From positions 1-40,336 of the forward strand of contig ONED01000031.1 in NCBI GenBank assembly GCA_900316755.1: DNA of 40,336 bases. Reading direction: 5' to 3'. Positions 25,800-34,337 of the stretch are shown one piece after another. How positions within the stretch are numbered: the stretch's first letter is position 1; each line of letters opens with the position of its first letter. The translations under genes and the position numbers were made by a program. The notes beneath the pieces were generated by a model that saw nothing but the letters and a program-made list of their open reading frames with translations, was not told where the DNA came from and made no database searches. Source of the DNA: an uncultured Eubacteriales bacterium (GTDB taxonomy: Bacteria; Bacillota; Clostridia; Lachnospirales; Lachnospiraceae).

Positions 25800-27576
25800 A
25801 TGTACGTTGAGTCTTTTAAAAACAATGGTATACCATATCTTCGGCTGGTTCGCAACGATCGTGTTACGAACAAAAAAGGGGTGAAAACTGCAACCAAAAC
25901 TGTTGTACTCAACATTGGTCCCCTCTCACGCTATGACGATGGGCAGCCAGACTATGTTGACCGGCTGAAAAAATCTTTTAAATCCGGTTGTCCTCTGATC
26001 CCGGCTCTTTTACCCTATTGCTCAAAAGAACAGCCTGCTGAAACATACCACATAACCATAAAAGAAGGCAGCCCTGACTGCTTTGGGCATCCCAGGCTTT
26101 TCTCCCATTTATTATTAGAAAAAATCCTGGAAGAACTGGGGCTGAATACTTTTTTCTCTTCTTATAAAGGATTTACTAAACTGGAGTACAATGTTTACGG
26201 TTTCGCCAAACTCCTTATCTTTGGAAGACTCCTTAATCCCGCTTCCAAATCTGCCACTGTTCGCCAGAACAATGATTATTTCGAACCTGTATTGGGAGAT
26301 GGATTTAATCCGGACAATGTTTACGATACCCTGGACTTTATCGCTGCTAACAAAAATAAGATCATCCGCCGTATCAATACAAATCTGGTCAAAAAAGCTG
26401 GTCGTTCCCCGGAGATTATTTATTATGATGTGACAAACTTCTATTTTGAAATCGAAGATCCCGATGACGATATCCTAGGAACGTAAACTTCCCATTGTCC
26501 AGATGGGACTCTTTATGGATGACAATGGTATCCCTATTGCTGTGGAATCCTTTCCAGGCAATACCCTGGATCATCTCACACTGCGTCCTGCACTCAAAAA
26601 GAACATCGATGACCTGGATTTTTCACGTTTTATCCTGATTGCTGACCGGGGAATCTGTAATTATATGAATCTTCTTCATGTTTTGTATGCAGGGAACGGA
26701 TATATTGTTTCCAAAAGCCTGCTCAAGAGTACAAAAAAGGAGCAGAACTGGACTTACAGTGATGATGGTTACATAAAAATAAGTGATGATTTTAAATATA
26801 AATCCAGAATTGTAAAACGTACCCATAAAGATGAAAATGGTCAGAATCACACGATTGAAGAAAAAGTGGTAGTTTACTGGAGCCGCAAATTCCAGGCTAG
26901 ATGCGAACGTGAAAACAAAAAGTTCCTGGACTTCTTAAAAAAACTTGAAGAATCCCCTGAAAATTTCAGGATTACAGCTTTGCAGTCTAAAAGCCTTCGG
27001 AAATTTTTCAAAAAAGACTGTGTGAACCAGAAAACCGGTGAGGTTATGAATTCCTCTGACATAAAGGCGTTCATTGACTTTGATAAAGTGGCAGAGTACA
27101 GAAGGAGCATGGGCTACTATCAGATTGTGACCTCGGAATTAAAGATGGATCCGCTGGAAGTGATCGATAAATACCACGGGCTGACACAGATAGAGGATCA
27201 GTTCCGGGTCATGAAGGGCGATTTGGATACCCGACCGTTTTATGTCCATACACCGGAGCATGTAGATGCACACATGCTGATTTGCATGATATCACTGATC
27301 CTCTTGAGGATCATACAGAAAAGGATCATCAACTCAGGTCTCATATCTGTAGATGAGGATGCCTACTGGAACACCGGACTTAACAGCGAACGGATTCAGA
27401 AAGCGCTGAACAAATGGAAAGTGGATACACTTCCCGGTGACCTTTATCGCTTCACCGATGTAGATGATCCCGACTTAAAACTTATTTTAGATGCATTTAA
27501 AATAAAAATACCCGCAAAACTATACCGAAAATCCGAGCTGAAAAGAATAAAAACAGATACAAAGATTTTCATATAG
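25800..27576 (+). pseudogene. IS1634-family DDE transposase, frameshifted
   Basis: The first part (25800-26486, 228 codons) and second part (from about 26475 to 27576) are in different frames. Reading joins DDDILG in the first to RKLPIVQMGLFMDDNGIPIA in the second. In intact relatives a short G-x-SKE-like segment stands between these, so a small deletion removed it and shifted the frame. Catalytic acids look retained: Asp in IIYYDVTNFYFE, Asp in LIADRGI, Glu in LTQIEDQFRVMKG; the usual end HTPEHVDAHMLICMISLILL is present. A TATAAT -10 and GGAGGTG site precede the first part. The element is probably immobile unless frameshifting rescues it. Confidence 0.85.
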
Positions 27577-27650
27577 GTGTATAATGTAGGTATATTTTCT
27601 CAAATTTTTTCGAGCCCAATAAATACAGGAAAAACTGCATATTTACAGCA

Positions 27651-27678
27651 AAAACGGAGTCCGAAAGGGCTCCGTTTT
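27651..27678 (+). terminator. terminator near the right end of the insertion sequence
   Basis: AAAACGGAG (27651-27659) pairs with CTCCGTTTT (27670-27678), followed by GGTCTC rather than a long T run; the T run is within the stem. Likely stops transposase transcription. Confidence 0.6.
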
Positions 27679-27704
27679 GGTCTCACAAGTGGCAAACTCG
27701 GGTT

Positions 27705-27903
27705 GCTTGCCGTTGTATATCATCAATTCCGCAGGAATTGCATATCATCAACTTCACAAGAAGTTGTATATCATCAAGCCGACAGAAATACTCACTTCGT
27801 GTGATGATATACGCCTACGGCGATGATATACACGACTACGTCGTGATGATATACCAAGCCTGTCGGCTTGGATAAAAAAACTCTCGTTCAAAAGAACGAG
27901 AGT
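27705..27903. repeat. structured hairpin array 2 with complementary linkers and terminator
   Basis: Three left linkers of the TATATCATCA type (27716-27725, 27741-27750, 27767-27776) face three right-hand complements GATGATATA (27802-27811, 27822-27830, 27844-27853). Between linkers sit small hairpins: AATTCC-GCA-GGAATT, ACTTC-ACAA-GAAGT, CAC-TTC-GTG, CGCC-TAC-GGCG, CACGAC-TAC-GTCGTG and CCAAGCC-TGTC-GGCTTGG. AAGCCGACAG near 27775 can pair with CTGTCGGCTT near 27860. It ends with ATAAAAAAA and the terminator ACTCTCGTTC/GAACGAGAGT (27880-27903), which also serves the minus-strand tRNA-Cys. The first 69 bp recur at 25611-25679. Confidence 0.8.
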
Positions 27904-27910
27904 TTTTTGC

Positions 27911-27981
27911 AGGCGCCAACCAGATTTGAACTGGTGATAGAGGTGTTGCAGACCTTTGCCTTACCACTTGGCTATGGCGCC
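27911..27981 (-). tRNA. tRNA-Cys (GCA), copy 1
   Basis: 71 nt on the minus strand. GGCGCC acceptor pairs with GGCGCC at the 3' end, the anticodon loop reads CTGCAAC (anticodon GCA), and the T arm carries GTTCAAATC. CCA is not encoded. It has a near-consensus promoter upstream and the hairpin of array 2 as terminator. It is identical to the copy at 40125-40195. Confidence 0.95.
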
Positions 27982-28039
27982 ACATCCTGATGCCGTTCAT
28001 CCCGACAACCCACATCCTGATGCCGTTCATCCCGACAAC
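27980..28039. repeat. 30-bp perfect tandem repeat in the tRNA-Cys leader
   Basis: Two identical 30-bp units (27980-28009, 28010-28039) lie between the promoter and the tRNA and include its first bases. They would form the 5' leader of the precursor. The other tRNA-Cys copy lacks them. Confidence 0.9.
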
Positions 28040-28045
28040 AAGAAG

Positions 28046-28074
28046 ATTATAACAAAATCCTTTTTTTCCGTCAA
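28046..28074 (-). promoter_or_regulatory. tRNA-Cys promoter
   Basis: Minus strand: -35 TTGACG (28069-28074), 17-base spacer, -10 TATAAT (28046-28051). Near consensus, as expected for a stable RNA gene. Confidence 0.85.
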
Positions 28075-28165
28075 TATATTCTGAACAGTTTTTTCACGGA
28101 GTTCCCCGACCTTCCCAATATATATATGCAGAAAAAATCTGTTTTGTGACTGACATGGGCAAATT

Positions 28166-29500
28166 TTACAGACATTCCCTCAAAAGTTCCATGGCCATCT
28201 CATAGTCTTCCACAGCCACGTTGGCACAGTTCAGCATCACAGTTGCCCCTTTTTCCGGAACCTTTTCCTCCTGCGGCTTAGGTATCACTGCAAGACCTTT
28301 TTCCTTTGCACGCCCAGCAATCTCCCATGCTGTATATACCGTGTCCAGACAGACATACACATGAAACCCGGACTCCCCGATTTCTGTCTTTGCTTTTCCG
28401 CCCAACACCTTTTGAATCGCCCTTGCAAGCTCCGTTGCTTTCGCCAGATGAATTTTCCGCGACTTTCGAATCTGACCGGCAAGATGCCCATCCCGGATAA
28501 ACTGTGTTATGGCAATCTGCTCCGCCTTGGAAGCGGTCTGATTATACATTTCACGTCTTTTCTCATATGCCTCCAGAAGTTCCGGAGGCAATACCATAAA
28601 ACTCATACGGATAGAAGGAAGTAGCATCTTGGAAAATGTTCCAAGATAGACAACGCCGTGTCCGCCTGCCAGACCCTGCAGGGAAGGTGCCGGCTTCTGA
28701 AAATATCGGAACTCACTGTTATAATCATCCTCAACAATCAGGAAATCTCTTTGACTTGCCTCTCCAATTAGGTTCAGCCGTTCCGAAACAGTCATGACTC
28801 CGCCCCACTTTGTCATCTGGGAAGGGGAAATATAGTAGATTCCCGAACCGATTTCACGATACCCTTCGCCTATCTCATACCCATAGTCCTCAAACACAGC
28901 ACGCCCCTGCGCAAAATCCGGATTATAGAATGCCGCCCTCTTCCTCTCAGACAACAGCGGACACAGGATATGCAGCAGACTTTGCACGCCTGCTCCGATT
29001 ACAATCTGCTCCGGTGTGCAGACGACACTCCGCTCCTGCTGCAGATAGGTACAAAGTACCTCCCGAAAGTCCCACTCTCCCTGTGGCTCCCCATAACTAA
29101 GAAGCCGCTCATCCTGCCGCAGCGCACTTTTCATATAACGTCTCCAAAGTTCAAAGCGGAAACTGTCCCTGTCCACATTCGAAGTTACAAAATCATATCG
29201 AATCTTCTGCTGCCTTTTCCCTCTCTGCACCTTACGCGTATCTGCCTGTCTCTTCTGCTTTCTTGCAATATCCGTCACATAATAGCCGCTCTGCGGTCTG
29301 GAAATAATATACCCCTCTGCCGCTAAAAGCAAATAAGCGCTCTCCATCGTTGTGCGACTCATTTGAAATTGTTGCGAGCCTTTTCGAATAGATGGGAGTT
29401 TCGTCCCCGGCTGCATCTGTCCGCTCAAAATCAATTCTTTATAATAATCGTATACCCGCAGATATCTGGGAAGCTCTTCATTTTTTAATACGATATGCAT
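28166..29500 (-). CDS. pdxR: MocR/PdxR-type regulator (GntR helix-turn-helix fused to aminotransferase)
   Basis: Start at 29500 (MHIVLKNEEL), eight bases after AGGAGG; the frame is open upstream but lacks a ribosome site. The 444-aa protein has a GntR-type winged helix (ELILSGQMQPGTKLPSIRKG, then SRTTMESAYLLLAAEGYI) followed by a PLP-dependent aminotransferase fold with YGEPQGEWDFREVLCTYLQ, EDDYNSEFRY and the PLP Lys in LGTFSKMLLPSIRMSFM. PdxR-like members sense pyridoxal phosphate and control B6 genes. Here it is divergent from pyridoxal kinase, which fits that role. The gene symbol is by context. Confidence 0.88.
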   Translation of the reverse strand: MHIVLKNEELPRYLRVYDYYKELILSGQMQPGTKLPSIRKGSQQFQMSRTTMESAYLLLAAEGYIISRPQSGYYVTDIARKQKRQADTRKVQRGKRQQKIRYDFVTSNVDRDSFRFELWRRYMKSALRQDERLLSYGEPQGEWDFREVLCTYLQQERSVVCTPEQIVIGAGVQSLLHILCPLLSERKRAAFYNPDFAQGRAVFEDYGYEIGEGYREIGSGIYYISPSQMTKWGGVMTVSERLNLIGEASQRDFLIVEDDYNSEFRYFQKPAPSLQGLAGGHGVVYLGTFSKMLLPSIRMSFMVLPPELLEAYEKRREMYNQTASKAEQIAITQFIRDGHLAGQIRKSRKIHLAKATELARAIQKVLGGKAKTEIGESGFHVYVCLDTVYTAWEIAGRAKEKGLAVIPKPQEEKVPEKGATVMLNCANVAVEDYEMAMELLRECL

Positions 29501-29531
29501 GACTCTAACCTCCTGTCCCTTTGCTCTTCCA

Positions 29532-29560
29532 AGTATAACACACCGTTTTCCTGACATCAA
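29532..29560 (-). promoter_or_regulatory. pdxR promoter
   Basis: Minus strand: -35 TTGATG (29555-29560), 17-base spacer, -10 TATACT (29532-29537). The pdxK promoter on the other strand is not clear; a small palindrome AAGTGACACTT (29602-29612) between the genes may be an operator. Confidence 0.65.
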
Positions 29561-29663
29561 TAAACTGACCCCTAAAAAATAATCAATTTTGTGCATTTTA
29601 CAAGTGACACTTTTGCTATATCCTATTAAAAACGTTTTTAAAACCTTTGGAGGGATACAAATT

Positions 29664-30539
29664 ATGGTAAAACGCGTTGCCGTAATCAATGATTTATCCG
29701 GACTTGGGAAATGTTCGCTGACCGCAGCGATTCCGGTACTTTCTGTTATGGGAGTACAGGCCTGTCCGATTCCAACCGCGGTTCTTACAAACCAGACGGG
29801 ATATGACAGCTATTATTGTGATGATTATACCGACAAAATCGATTATTTCACAGAAGAATGGAAAAAACGGGGCATCACTCTGGACGGAATTTACACCGGC
29901 TATCTCGGAAGCGAAACACAAGTCCACAAAATCCTCTCTTTCTGCGAAGCATTTCGCGGCAAAGACACTCTCCTTTTCGTAGACCCGGTTATGGGAGATT
30001 TGGGAAAAGTATACGATATATATACTCCCGAGCTTGGCAGACAGATGCGGCGTCTCGTTGCTCACGCAGACGTCATTACACCAAACCTGACCGAATGCTG
30101 CGTTTTAACAGATACCGATTACACGAAACTGACTTCCTATCAAAACCGGAGTGACTACCTGGAACGGATTGGGCTGATGGCACAGCCGCTTTTGCAAAAC
30201 GGCATCCGCACCGTGATTATTACCGGTATCATCCATCAGGCAGCGGGGGATGACGCCCCGAAATACTACAATCTGATATTGGGGGGAAATAGCCGGCAGA
30301 CTGTTTCTTCCCCCATTTACGGAGGAAGCTATTCCGGCACCGGAGATTTACTCACTTCGGTGGTATGTGCCGGCATGGTGCAGGGAGATTCCGCAGAATG
30401 CTCCGTCCGCCGGGCAGTTCGTTTTCTGGAGGCAGCACTTATAGAAACGGTAGCAGAAGGAATCCCACGAAACGACGGACTGAATTTTGAACCTTATTTA
30501 CCACTATTACTAAAAGAAACAAAGACATCAAGGAGGTAA
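29664..30539 (+). CDS. pdxK: pyridoxal/pyridoxamine kinase
   Basis: Start at 29664 (MVKRVAVINDLSGLGKCSLT), preceded by GGAGGGA; a longer frame begins at 29589 without a ribosome site. The 291-aa enzyme phosphorylates B6 vitamers. Ribokinase-fold marks: NDLSGLGKCSL, VDPVMGDLGKVY, ITPNLTE, and the anion hole GGSYSGTGDLLTSVVC. It begins the plus-strand B6 unit: kinase, ECF transporter S component, radical SAM protein, with gaps of 4 and 12 bases. Confidence 0.9.
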   Translation: MVKRVAVINDLSGLGKCSLTAAIPVLSVMGVQACPIPTAVLTNQTGYDSYYCDDYTDKIDYFTEEWKKRGITLDGIYTGYLGSETQVHKILSFCEAFRGKDTLLFVDPVMGDLGKVYDIYTPELGRQMRRLVAHADVITPNLTECCVLTDTDYTKLTSYQNRSDYLERIGLMAQPLLQNGIRTVIITGIIHQAAGDDAPKYYNLILGGNSRQTVSSPIYGGSYSGTGDLLTSVVCAGMVQGDSAECSVRRAVRFLEAALIETVAEGIPRNDGLNFEPYLPLLLKETKTSRR

Positions 30540-30543
30540 CATT

Positions 30544-31107
30544 ATGTTAACACAAACAAAAAAAGCAAAACCGGTAGCTACACAGACAACTTCACACCAA
30601 AAACTCATCTACATGACCACGACAGCACTCTTTGCGGCTCTGATTTGTGTCACTACTGCCTACATTTTCCACATTCCATTTGGCACAAACGGCGGATATG
30701 TTCACATAGGCGACACACTGATTTATCTGGCTGCCGCCATTCTTCCTGCTCCATACGCCATGATAGCCGGAGCACTGGGCGGTGCATTCGCAGACCTTCT
30801 GACCGCACCGGTCTGGGCTCCTGCAACATTTGTGATAAAAATGATCATTACCATTCCGCTTACCAGCAAAAAGGACAGACTTGTAAATGTGCATAACACA
30901 ATCGGAGTTGTCATTGCGGGCGTTTTATCCTTCATCGGATATTATCTGACAGAAGCAATCCTTTTTGGAACATGGGCTGCGATTATCCCATCCTTCATCG
31001 GCTCTCTGATGCAGTCCGGAAGCAGCGCTGTCCTGTTCATTGTCTTCGGTCACGCATTAGACAGACTGCACTTCAAAGGAATGTTAAAAAATAAATTTAA
31101 AATATAG
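30544..31107 (+). CDS. ECF transporter S component, probably for vitamin B6
   Basis: A 187-aa membrane protein with about six helices (KLIYMTTTALFAALICVTTA onward) and the ECF S-component pattern of short loops (HIPFGTNGGYVHIGDTLIYL, ILPAPYAMIAGALGGAFADL). S components bind one vitamin and use shared ATPase/T subunits encoded elsewhere. It begins four bases after pdxK with GGAGG overlapping its end, so B6 is the likely substrate. I recall relatives under TIGR04002; this was not checked. Confidence 0.82.
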   Translation: MLTQTKKAKPVATQTTSHQKLIYMTTTALFAALICVTTAYIFHIPFGTNGGYVHIGDTLIYLAAAILPAPYAMIAGALGGAFADLLTAPVWAPATFVIKMIITIPLTSKKDRLVNVHNTIGVVIAGVLSFIGYYLTEAILFGTWAAIIPSFIGSLMQSGSSAVLFIVFGHALDRLHFKGMLKNKFKI

Positions 31108-31119
31108 GAGGAATTTCAC

Positions 31120-31719
31120 GTGGCAGATATTGTATACACTTACAACAATAACGTATATTTTAACCTTACCAACCGTTGCACCTGCAAATGTATTTTCTGC
31201 ATCCGCAACGAACACGATACTTTAGGAGAGGCGAAAGAAATGTGGCATGACCACAACCCTTCCTGGGAAGAAATCAAAGCCGCCATCGACGCTTTCGATT
31301 TCACCCCTTACAAAGAAGCCGTATTCTGTGGATACGGCGAACCGACCTGCGCGTATGAGAACCTGGTTCTCGCAGCAAAATATATGAAAGAGCTTTACCC
31401 GGATGTCAAACTCCGGCTCAATACCAACGGACTTGGCGAATTATTTAACAAAAAACCGATTGCAGAAGAGCTGGGAAAATATATTGATTCTGTTTCCATC
31501 AGCCTGAATGCTCCCACTGCGGAGCGCTATCAGGAAGTGACCAGACCCTGCTTTGAGAATGCATTCAAAGACATGATTGCATTTGCAAAAAAGGCAAAAG
31601 AAGCGTTTGCATCGGTGCAGTTCACCGTGGTCGATGTCATCAGCGGGGAAGAAATCGAAGCCAGCAAAAAGTTGGCAAAGGAACTTGGAATTCCTCTTCG
31701 GGTACGGATTTTCTCATAA
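31120..31719 (+). CDS. radical SAM protein (TatD-associated type), C-terminus probably frameshifted
   Basis: The 199-aa product has the CxxxCxxC iron-sulfur motif in NRCTCKCIFCIRNEH, then GYGEPTCAYENL, LRLNTNGLGELF, SVSISLNAPTAERYQEV and FTVVDVISGEE. It resembles the TIGR04038 group of radical SAM proteins, usually linked to TatD nucleases; no tatD is here. The frame ends RVRIFS and stops. One base later-frame reading gives FLINPDKENPDYITAA to a TAG at 31758-31760. Restoring one base after RVR (for example RVRDFLINP) rejoins them, so the last 16 or so residues were probably lost to a 1-bp deletion. The catalytic part is untouched. Confidence 0.8.
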   Translation: MADIVYTYNNNVYFNLTNRCTCKCIFCIRNEHDTLGEAKEMWHDHNPSWEEIKAAIDAFDFTPYKEAVFCGYGEPTCAYENLVLAAKYMKELYPDVKLRLNTNGLGELFNKKPIAEELGKYIDSVSISLNAPTAERYQEVTRPCFENAFKDMIAFAKKAKEAFASVQFTVVDVISGEEIEASKKLAKELGIPLRVRIFS

Positions 31720-31764
31720 ATCCGGACAAGGAGAACCCAGATTATATAACAGCAGCATAGACGA

Positions 31765-31875
31765 AAGGAACTATCGTAATAGCGAAATGGGTCTCACTGA
31801 GCCCTTGGTAGCGGCGTGTGTGCCGACTACCTCAGGCTCAGTGAGACCCATTTTTCGCTATTACGACAGTTCCTT
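31765..31875. repeat. 111-bp imperfect hairpin (MITE-like or long terminator)
   Basis: Arms of 39 and 41 bases (AAGGAACT, TCGTAATAGCGAAA, TGGGTCTCACTGAGCC on each side) differ by one mismatch and a 2-base gap. The loop contains its own small stem (GGTAG...CTACC). On the plus strand the inner stem is followed by ATTTTT, so it can end the B6 unit. It lies between convergent genes. Confidence 0.85.
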
Positions 31876-31901
31876 ATTGCCACAAAATACACTTTTTAAT
31901 C

Positions 31902-33029
31902 TTACAACTGCAGCAATTTCTGCTTGAGTTCTGTCTCCAGACGCTGCATCTCCACTTCCGCTTCCTGTCTCTTCTGACGACCCTCCTGCTGAATTCGCAT
32001 GACTTCATCCAAAGTGGAAATCAAAGACTCATTCGTCGCTTTCAAGGTTTCTATCTCCACAATACCGCGCTCAGATTCTTTTGCCGTGTCAATCGTCGCC
32101 ATCTTAAGCTTCTCTGCATTTTTCTTCAGAAGCTCGTTCGTCATATCGGTAACGCTCCTCTGCGCTTCTGCTGCCTGCGCAGAATGCTCTACACCCAACG
32201 CAAGTACCATCTGGCTCTTCCAGAGCGGAATCGTGTTCACGAGAGTAGACTGAATCTTTTCCACCATTAATGTGTCGTTGCTCTGCACCAGACGAATCTG
32301 CGGCGCTGTCTGAATGGAAATCGTCCTCGTCAACTCCAAATCATGAATCTTTTTCTCGAAACGGTTGCACATGGAGTCCAAATCCCTTGCAGCCTGCGCA
32401 TCCTCCGGCAGACCGCTTTCCTGTGCTTTCTGCATCATTTCCTGCAATTGCCCATTGCGGACCTCCTGAAGTTTCTTCTTGCCTGCCAAAATGTACATGG
32501 ATAATTCTTTAAAGTATGTCAAGTTCAACTCGTACATCTTGTCCAAAACCGCGACATCCTTCATAAGCTGTACCTGATGGGACTCCAGCGCTTTGCAAAT
32601 CTGATTGACATTGGTCTCAGCCTTCGCATATTTCGCTTTCATACTCTGCAGCTTATTTGAAGTCTTCTTAAAAATCCCAAGAAACCCTTTTTCCTCTTCT
32701 TCTCCAAAGCTCTTAAGTTCTGTAACGACACCGGAAAGAAGTTCTCCTACCTCTCCTAAATCCTTTGTTTTCACATTTTCCAATGCATTTTCAGAAAAAT
32801 CTGCCATCTTCTTCTGCGTACCTGCACCATACTGCAGAATCACAGCAGAATTTGTCAAATCAATCTGCTTTGCAAATGCATCTACCTGTGCCCGCTCCTC
32901 CTGGCTTAATATTGTCTCATCCAGCACTTCTTCTTTTTGCGCAGCCGGCTTTAGCATCTGTTTTTCCTCCGGCAGCGGGTCTAAGGTAAGCACCGGTGCA
33001 GCCTGCATTGTATCAAATTCGTTTGTCAT
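31902..33029 (-). CDS. telA: TelA-like toxic anion resistance family protein
   Basis: Start at 33029, eight bases after GGAGG; an in-frame GTG at 33044 is upstream of that site. The 375-aa protein is largely alpha-helical and coiled-coil (QIDLTNSAVILQYGAGTQKK, GKKKLQEVRNGQLQEMM, DLELTRTISIQTAPQIRLVQ), matching the TelA/KlaA family, first named for tellurite resistance but of uncertain mechanism. It follows the xpaC-like gene by 22 bases; the two families are often paired in Firmicutes. Confidence 0.9.
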   Translation of the reverse strand: MTNEFDTMQAAPVLTLDPLPEEKQMLKPAAQKEEVLDETILSQEERAQVDAFAKQIDLTNSAVILQYGAGTQKKMADFSENALENVKTKDLGEVGELLSGVVTELKSFGEEEEKGFLGIFKKTSNKLQSMKAKYAKAETNVNQICKALESHQVQLMKDVAVLDKMYELNLTYFKELSMYILAGKKKLQEVRNGQLQEMMQKAQESGLPEDAQAARDLDSMCNRFEKKIHDLELTRTISIQTAPQIRLVQSNDTLMVEKIQSTLVNTIPLWKSQMVLALGVEHSAQAAEAQRSVTDMTNELLKKNAEKLKMATIDTAKESERGIVEIETLKATNESLISTLDEVMRIQQEGRQKRQEAEVEMQRLETELKQKLLQL

Positions 33030-33051
33030 CCTCTCGTCCTCCACTCTGACT

Positions 33052-34287
33052 TTATTTTCTTTCTTTCTTTAATCCGTCATCCTTCAGCCCTTCCTGAGCC
33101 AGCATCGTATTCAATACGGAAATGTCCGAAGACACATCCCATGCCGCCTCCTGAAACAGGCTGTCCAAAAGTTTTTCAAAAGCCACATTTAAGGTATCTA
33201 ACGTCGCTTCAATTTCCCTTTTTGCTGTCTGAATATTCTCACCATCTGCCGGCTGTGCATCCATCTGGGCATACGCCTCCAAAAGCTTTACAGTAGTAGG
33301 CAGATAATACTCCATCAATTTTCGGATGTCTGACACAGAATCCGGATTCTGCTCTACCCGGTCAAAAATTCGGTCTACCAACTTCTCCATACGGGATATC
33401 TTTGCCGAAATCTCTTCTCCCGGAATGGCATCGTTACACTCCCGTATCTTCTTCACATAAGCATCCCCCTGCTCGATTACCTTCTGCACCTCCGAAGATA
33501 ATCCCTTTCGATAGCTGTCCTTGGACTGCCGGGCTCTTTGCTCTTCTCCCTGTTTTCGCGCCTCTTCCATCTGTTGGGCTTCTCTCTGCTCTTCCAATGC
33601 AAGATACTGATGGTACATCTGATTTGTCACAATCAGACAAGTCTTTTGTTTATCCAGATGACCCTGACGAAACCAACCTTTTTTTATCATCTTTTCAATA
33701 TCTTTCATCACATAATCCGTTGATTTTCCAACTGCAAAGGCCAGCGCAGAAATATTGCACAATTCCGCTGTCCCGATTTCTTTCTTATACATCCGGAAAC
33801 GGTGGAGCCCCATCAACCTCAGCGTTCCCTTAACTGCCAAAGCGGTAAAACCGCCTAACAAAAGCAAACTTAATATGGAAACAATCCAAAATTCTATCTC
33901 TAACTTTCCAAGCACAATGCCTGCAATCAAAAGAATCAATGCCCAAACCAAAAGCGGCGCTCCGAACAGATATCCAAAAACAGTCTGCAAAATCCCTGCC
34001 GCCTTTGAAGATGCATTCACACGAAACCGCTCCGGCAATTCCTTCTGTCGGGTCCTATCGCTGTAATCCGGCTGCCGGTAACTGTTCGGCTCATAGCTTT
34101 TCTGATAATCCGACTGTCCGTAACCCTGTTGTACTTTGCTTCCTATGTTCCTGTTCACCCAATCCGTTGCTTGATTCACTGTATTCGTAATCGTCTGATT
34201 CAGCCTGTCATAATTTCCATACTCAACCGCATCCTGTATCGTTCTCCGGATATCCTCGCCAAAACGCTCCCAATCACGATTGTTCAT
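33052..34287 (-). CDS. XpaC-like membrane protein
   Basis: Start at 34287 (MNNRDWERFGEDIRRTI), with AGGAAG upstream; earlier in-frame codons lie inside the flanking gene end. The 411-aa protein has an N-terminal helical part, two membrane helices at about 105-150 (LLVWALILLIAGIVLGKLEI, FWIVSILSLLLLGGFTALAV), then a soluble part with a winged-helix-like segment (GTAELCNISALAFAVGKSTD), a charged coiled coil (QREAQQMEEARKQGEEQRAR) and an XpaC-like helical end (LMEYYLPTTVKLLEAYAQMD). XpaC relatives occur with TelA; role unknown, possibly cell envelope stress. Confidence 0.85.
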   Translation of the reverse strand: MNNRDWERFGEDIRRTIQDAVEYGNYDRLNQTITNTVNQATDWVNRNIGSKVQQGYGQSDYQKSYEPNSYRQPDYSDRTRQKELPERFRVNASSKAAGILQTVFGYLFGAPLLVWALILLIAGIVLGKLEIEFWIVSILSLLLLGGFTALAVKGTLRLMGLHRFRMYKKEIGTAELCNISALAFAVGKSTDYVMKDIEKMIKKGWFRQGHLDKQKTCLIVTNQMYHQYLALEEQREAQQMEEARKQGEEQRARQSKDSYRKGLSSEVQKVIEQGDAYVKKIRECNDAIPGEEISAKISRMEKLVDRIFDRVEQNPDSVSDIRKLMEYYLPTTVKLLEAYAQMDAQPADGENIQTAKREIEATLDTLNVAFEKLLDSLFQEAAWDVSSDISVLNTMLAQEGLKDDGLKKERK

Positions 34288-34337
34288 CCTATCTTCCTGC
34301 CTTTCCTTCACACATCCGACTTCACACACTCCCTCCA

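Larger units (their letters stand above)
25680..27693 (+). mobile_element. IS1634-like insertion sequence, decayed
   Basis: About 2.0 kb between the two 69-bp repeats. Possible short inverted ends GCCACTT (25680-25686) and AAGTGGC (27687-27693) bound it; no convincing target duplication is seen beyond the 69-bp repeats. It carries one broken transposase gene and a terminator. The ends are tentative. Confidence 0.5.

Noticed and set aside
24394-27903. CRISPR array from the repeated linkers
   Set aside because: Units are irregular, repeats are 10-12 bases, spacers are self-complementary hairpins, linkers occur in both orientations and no cas gene is present.
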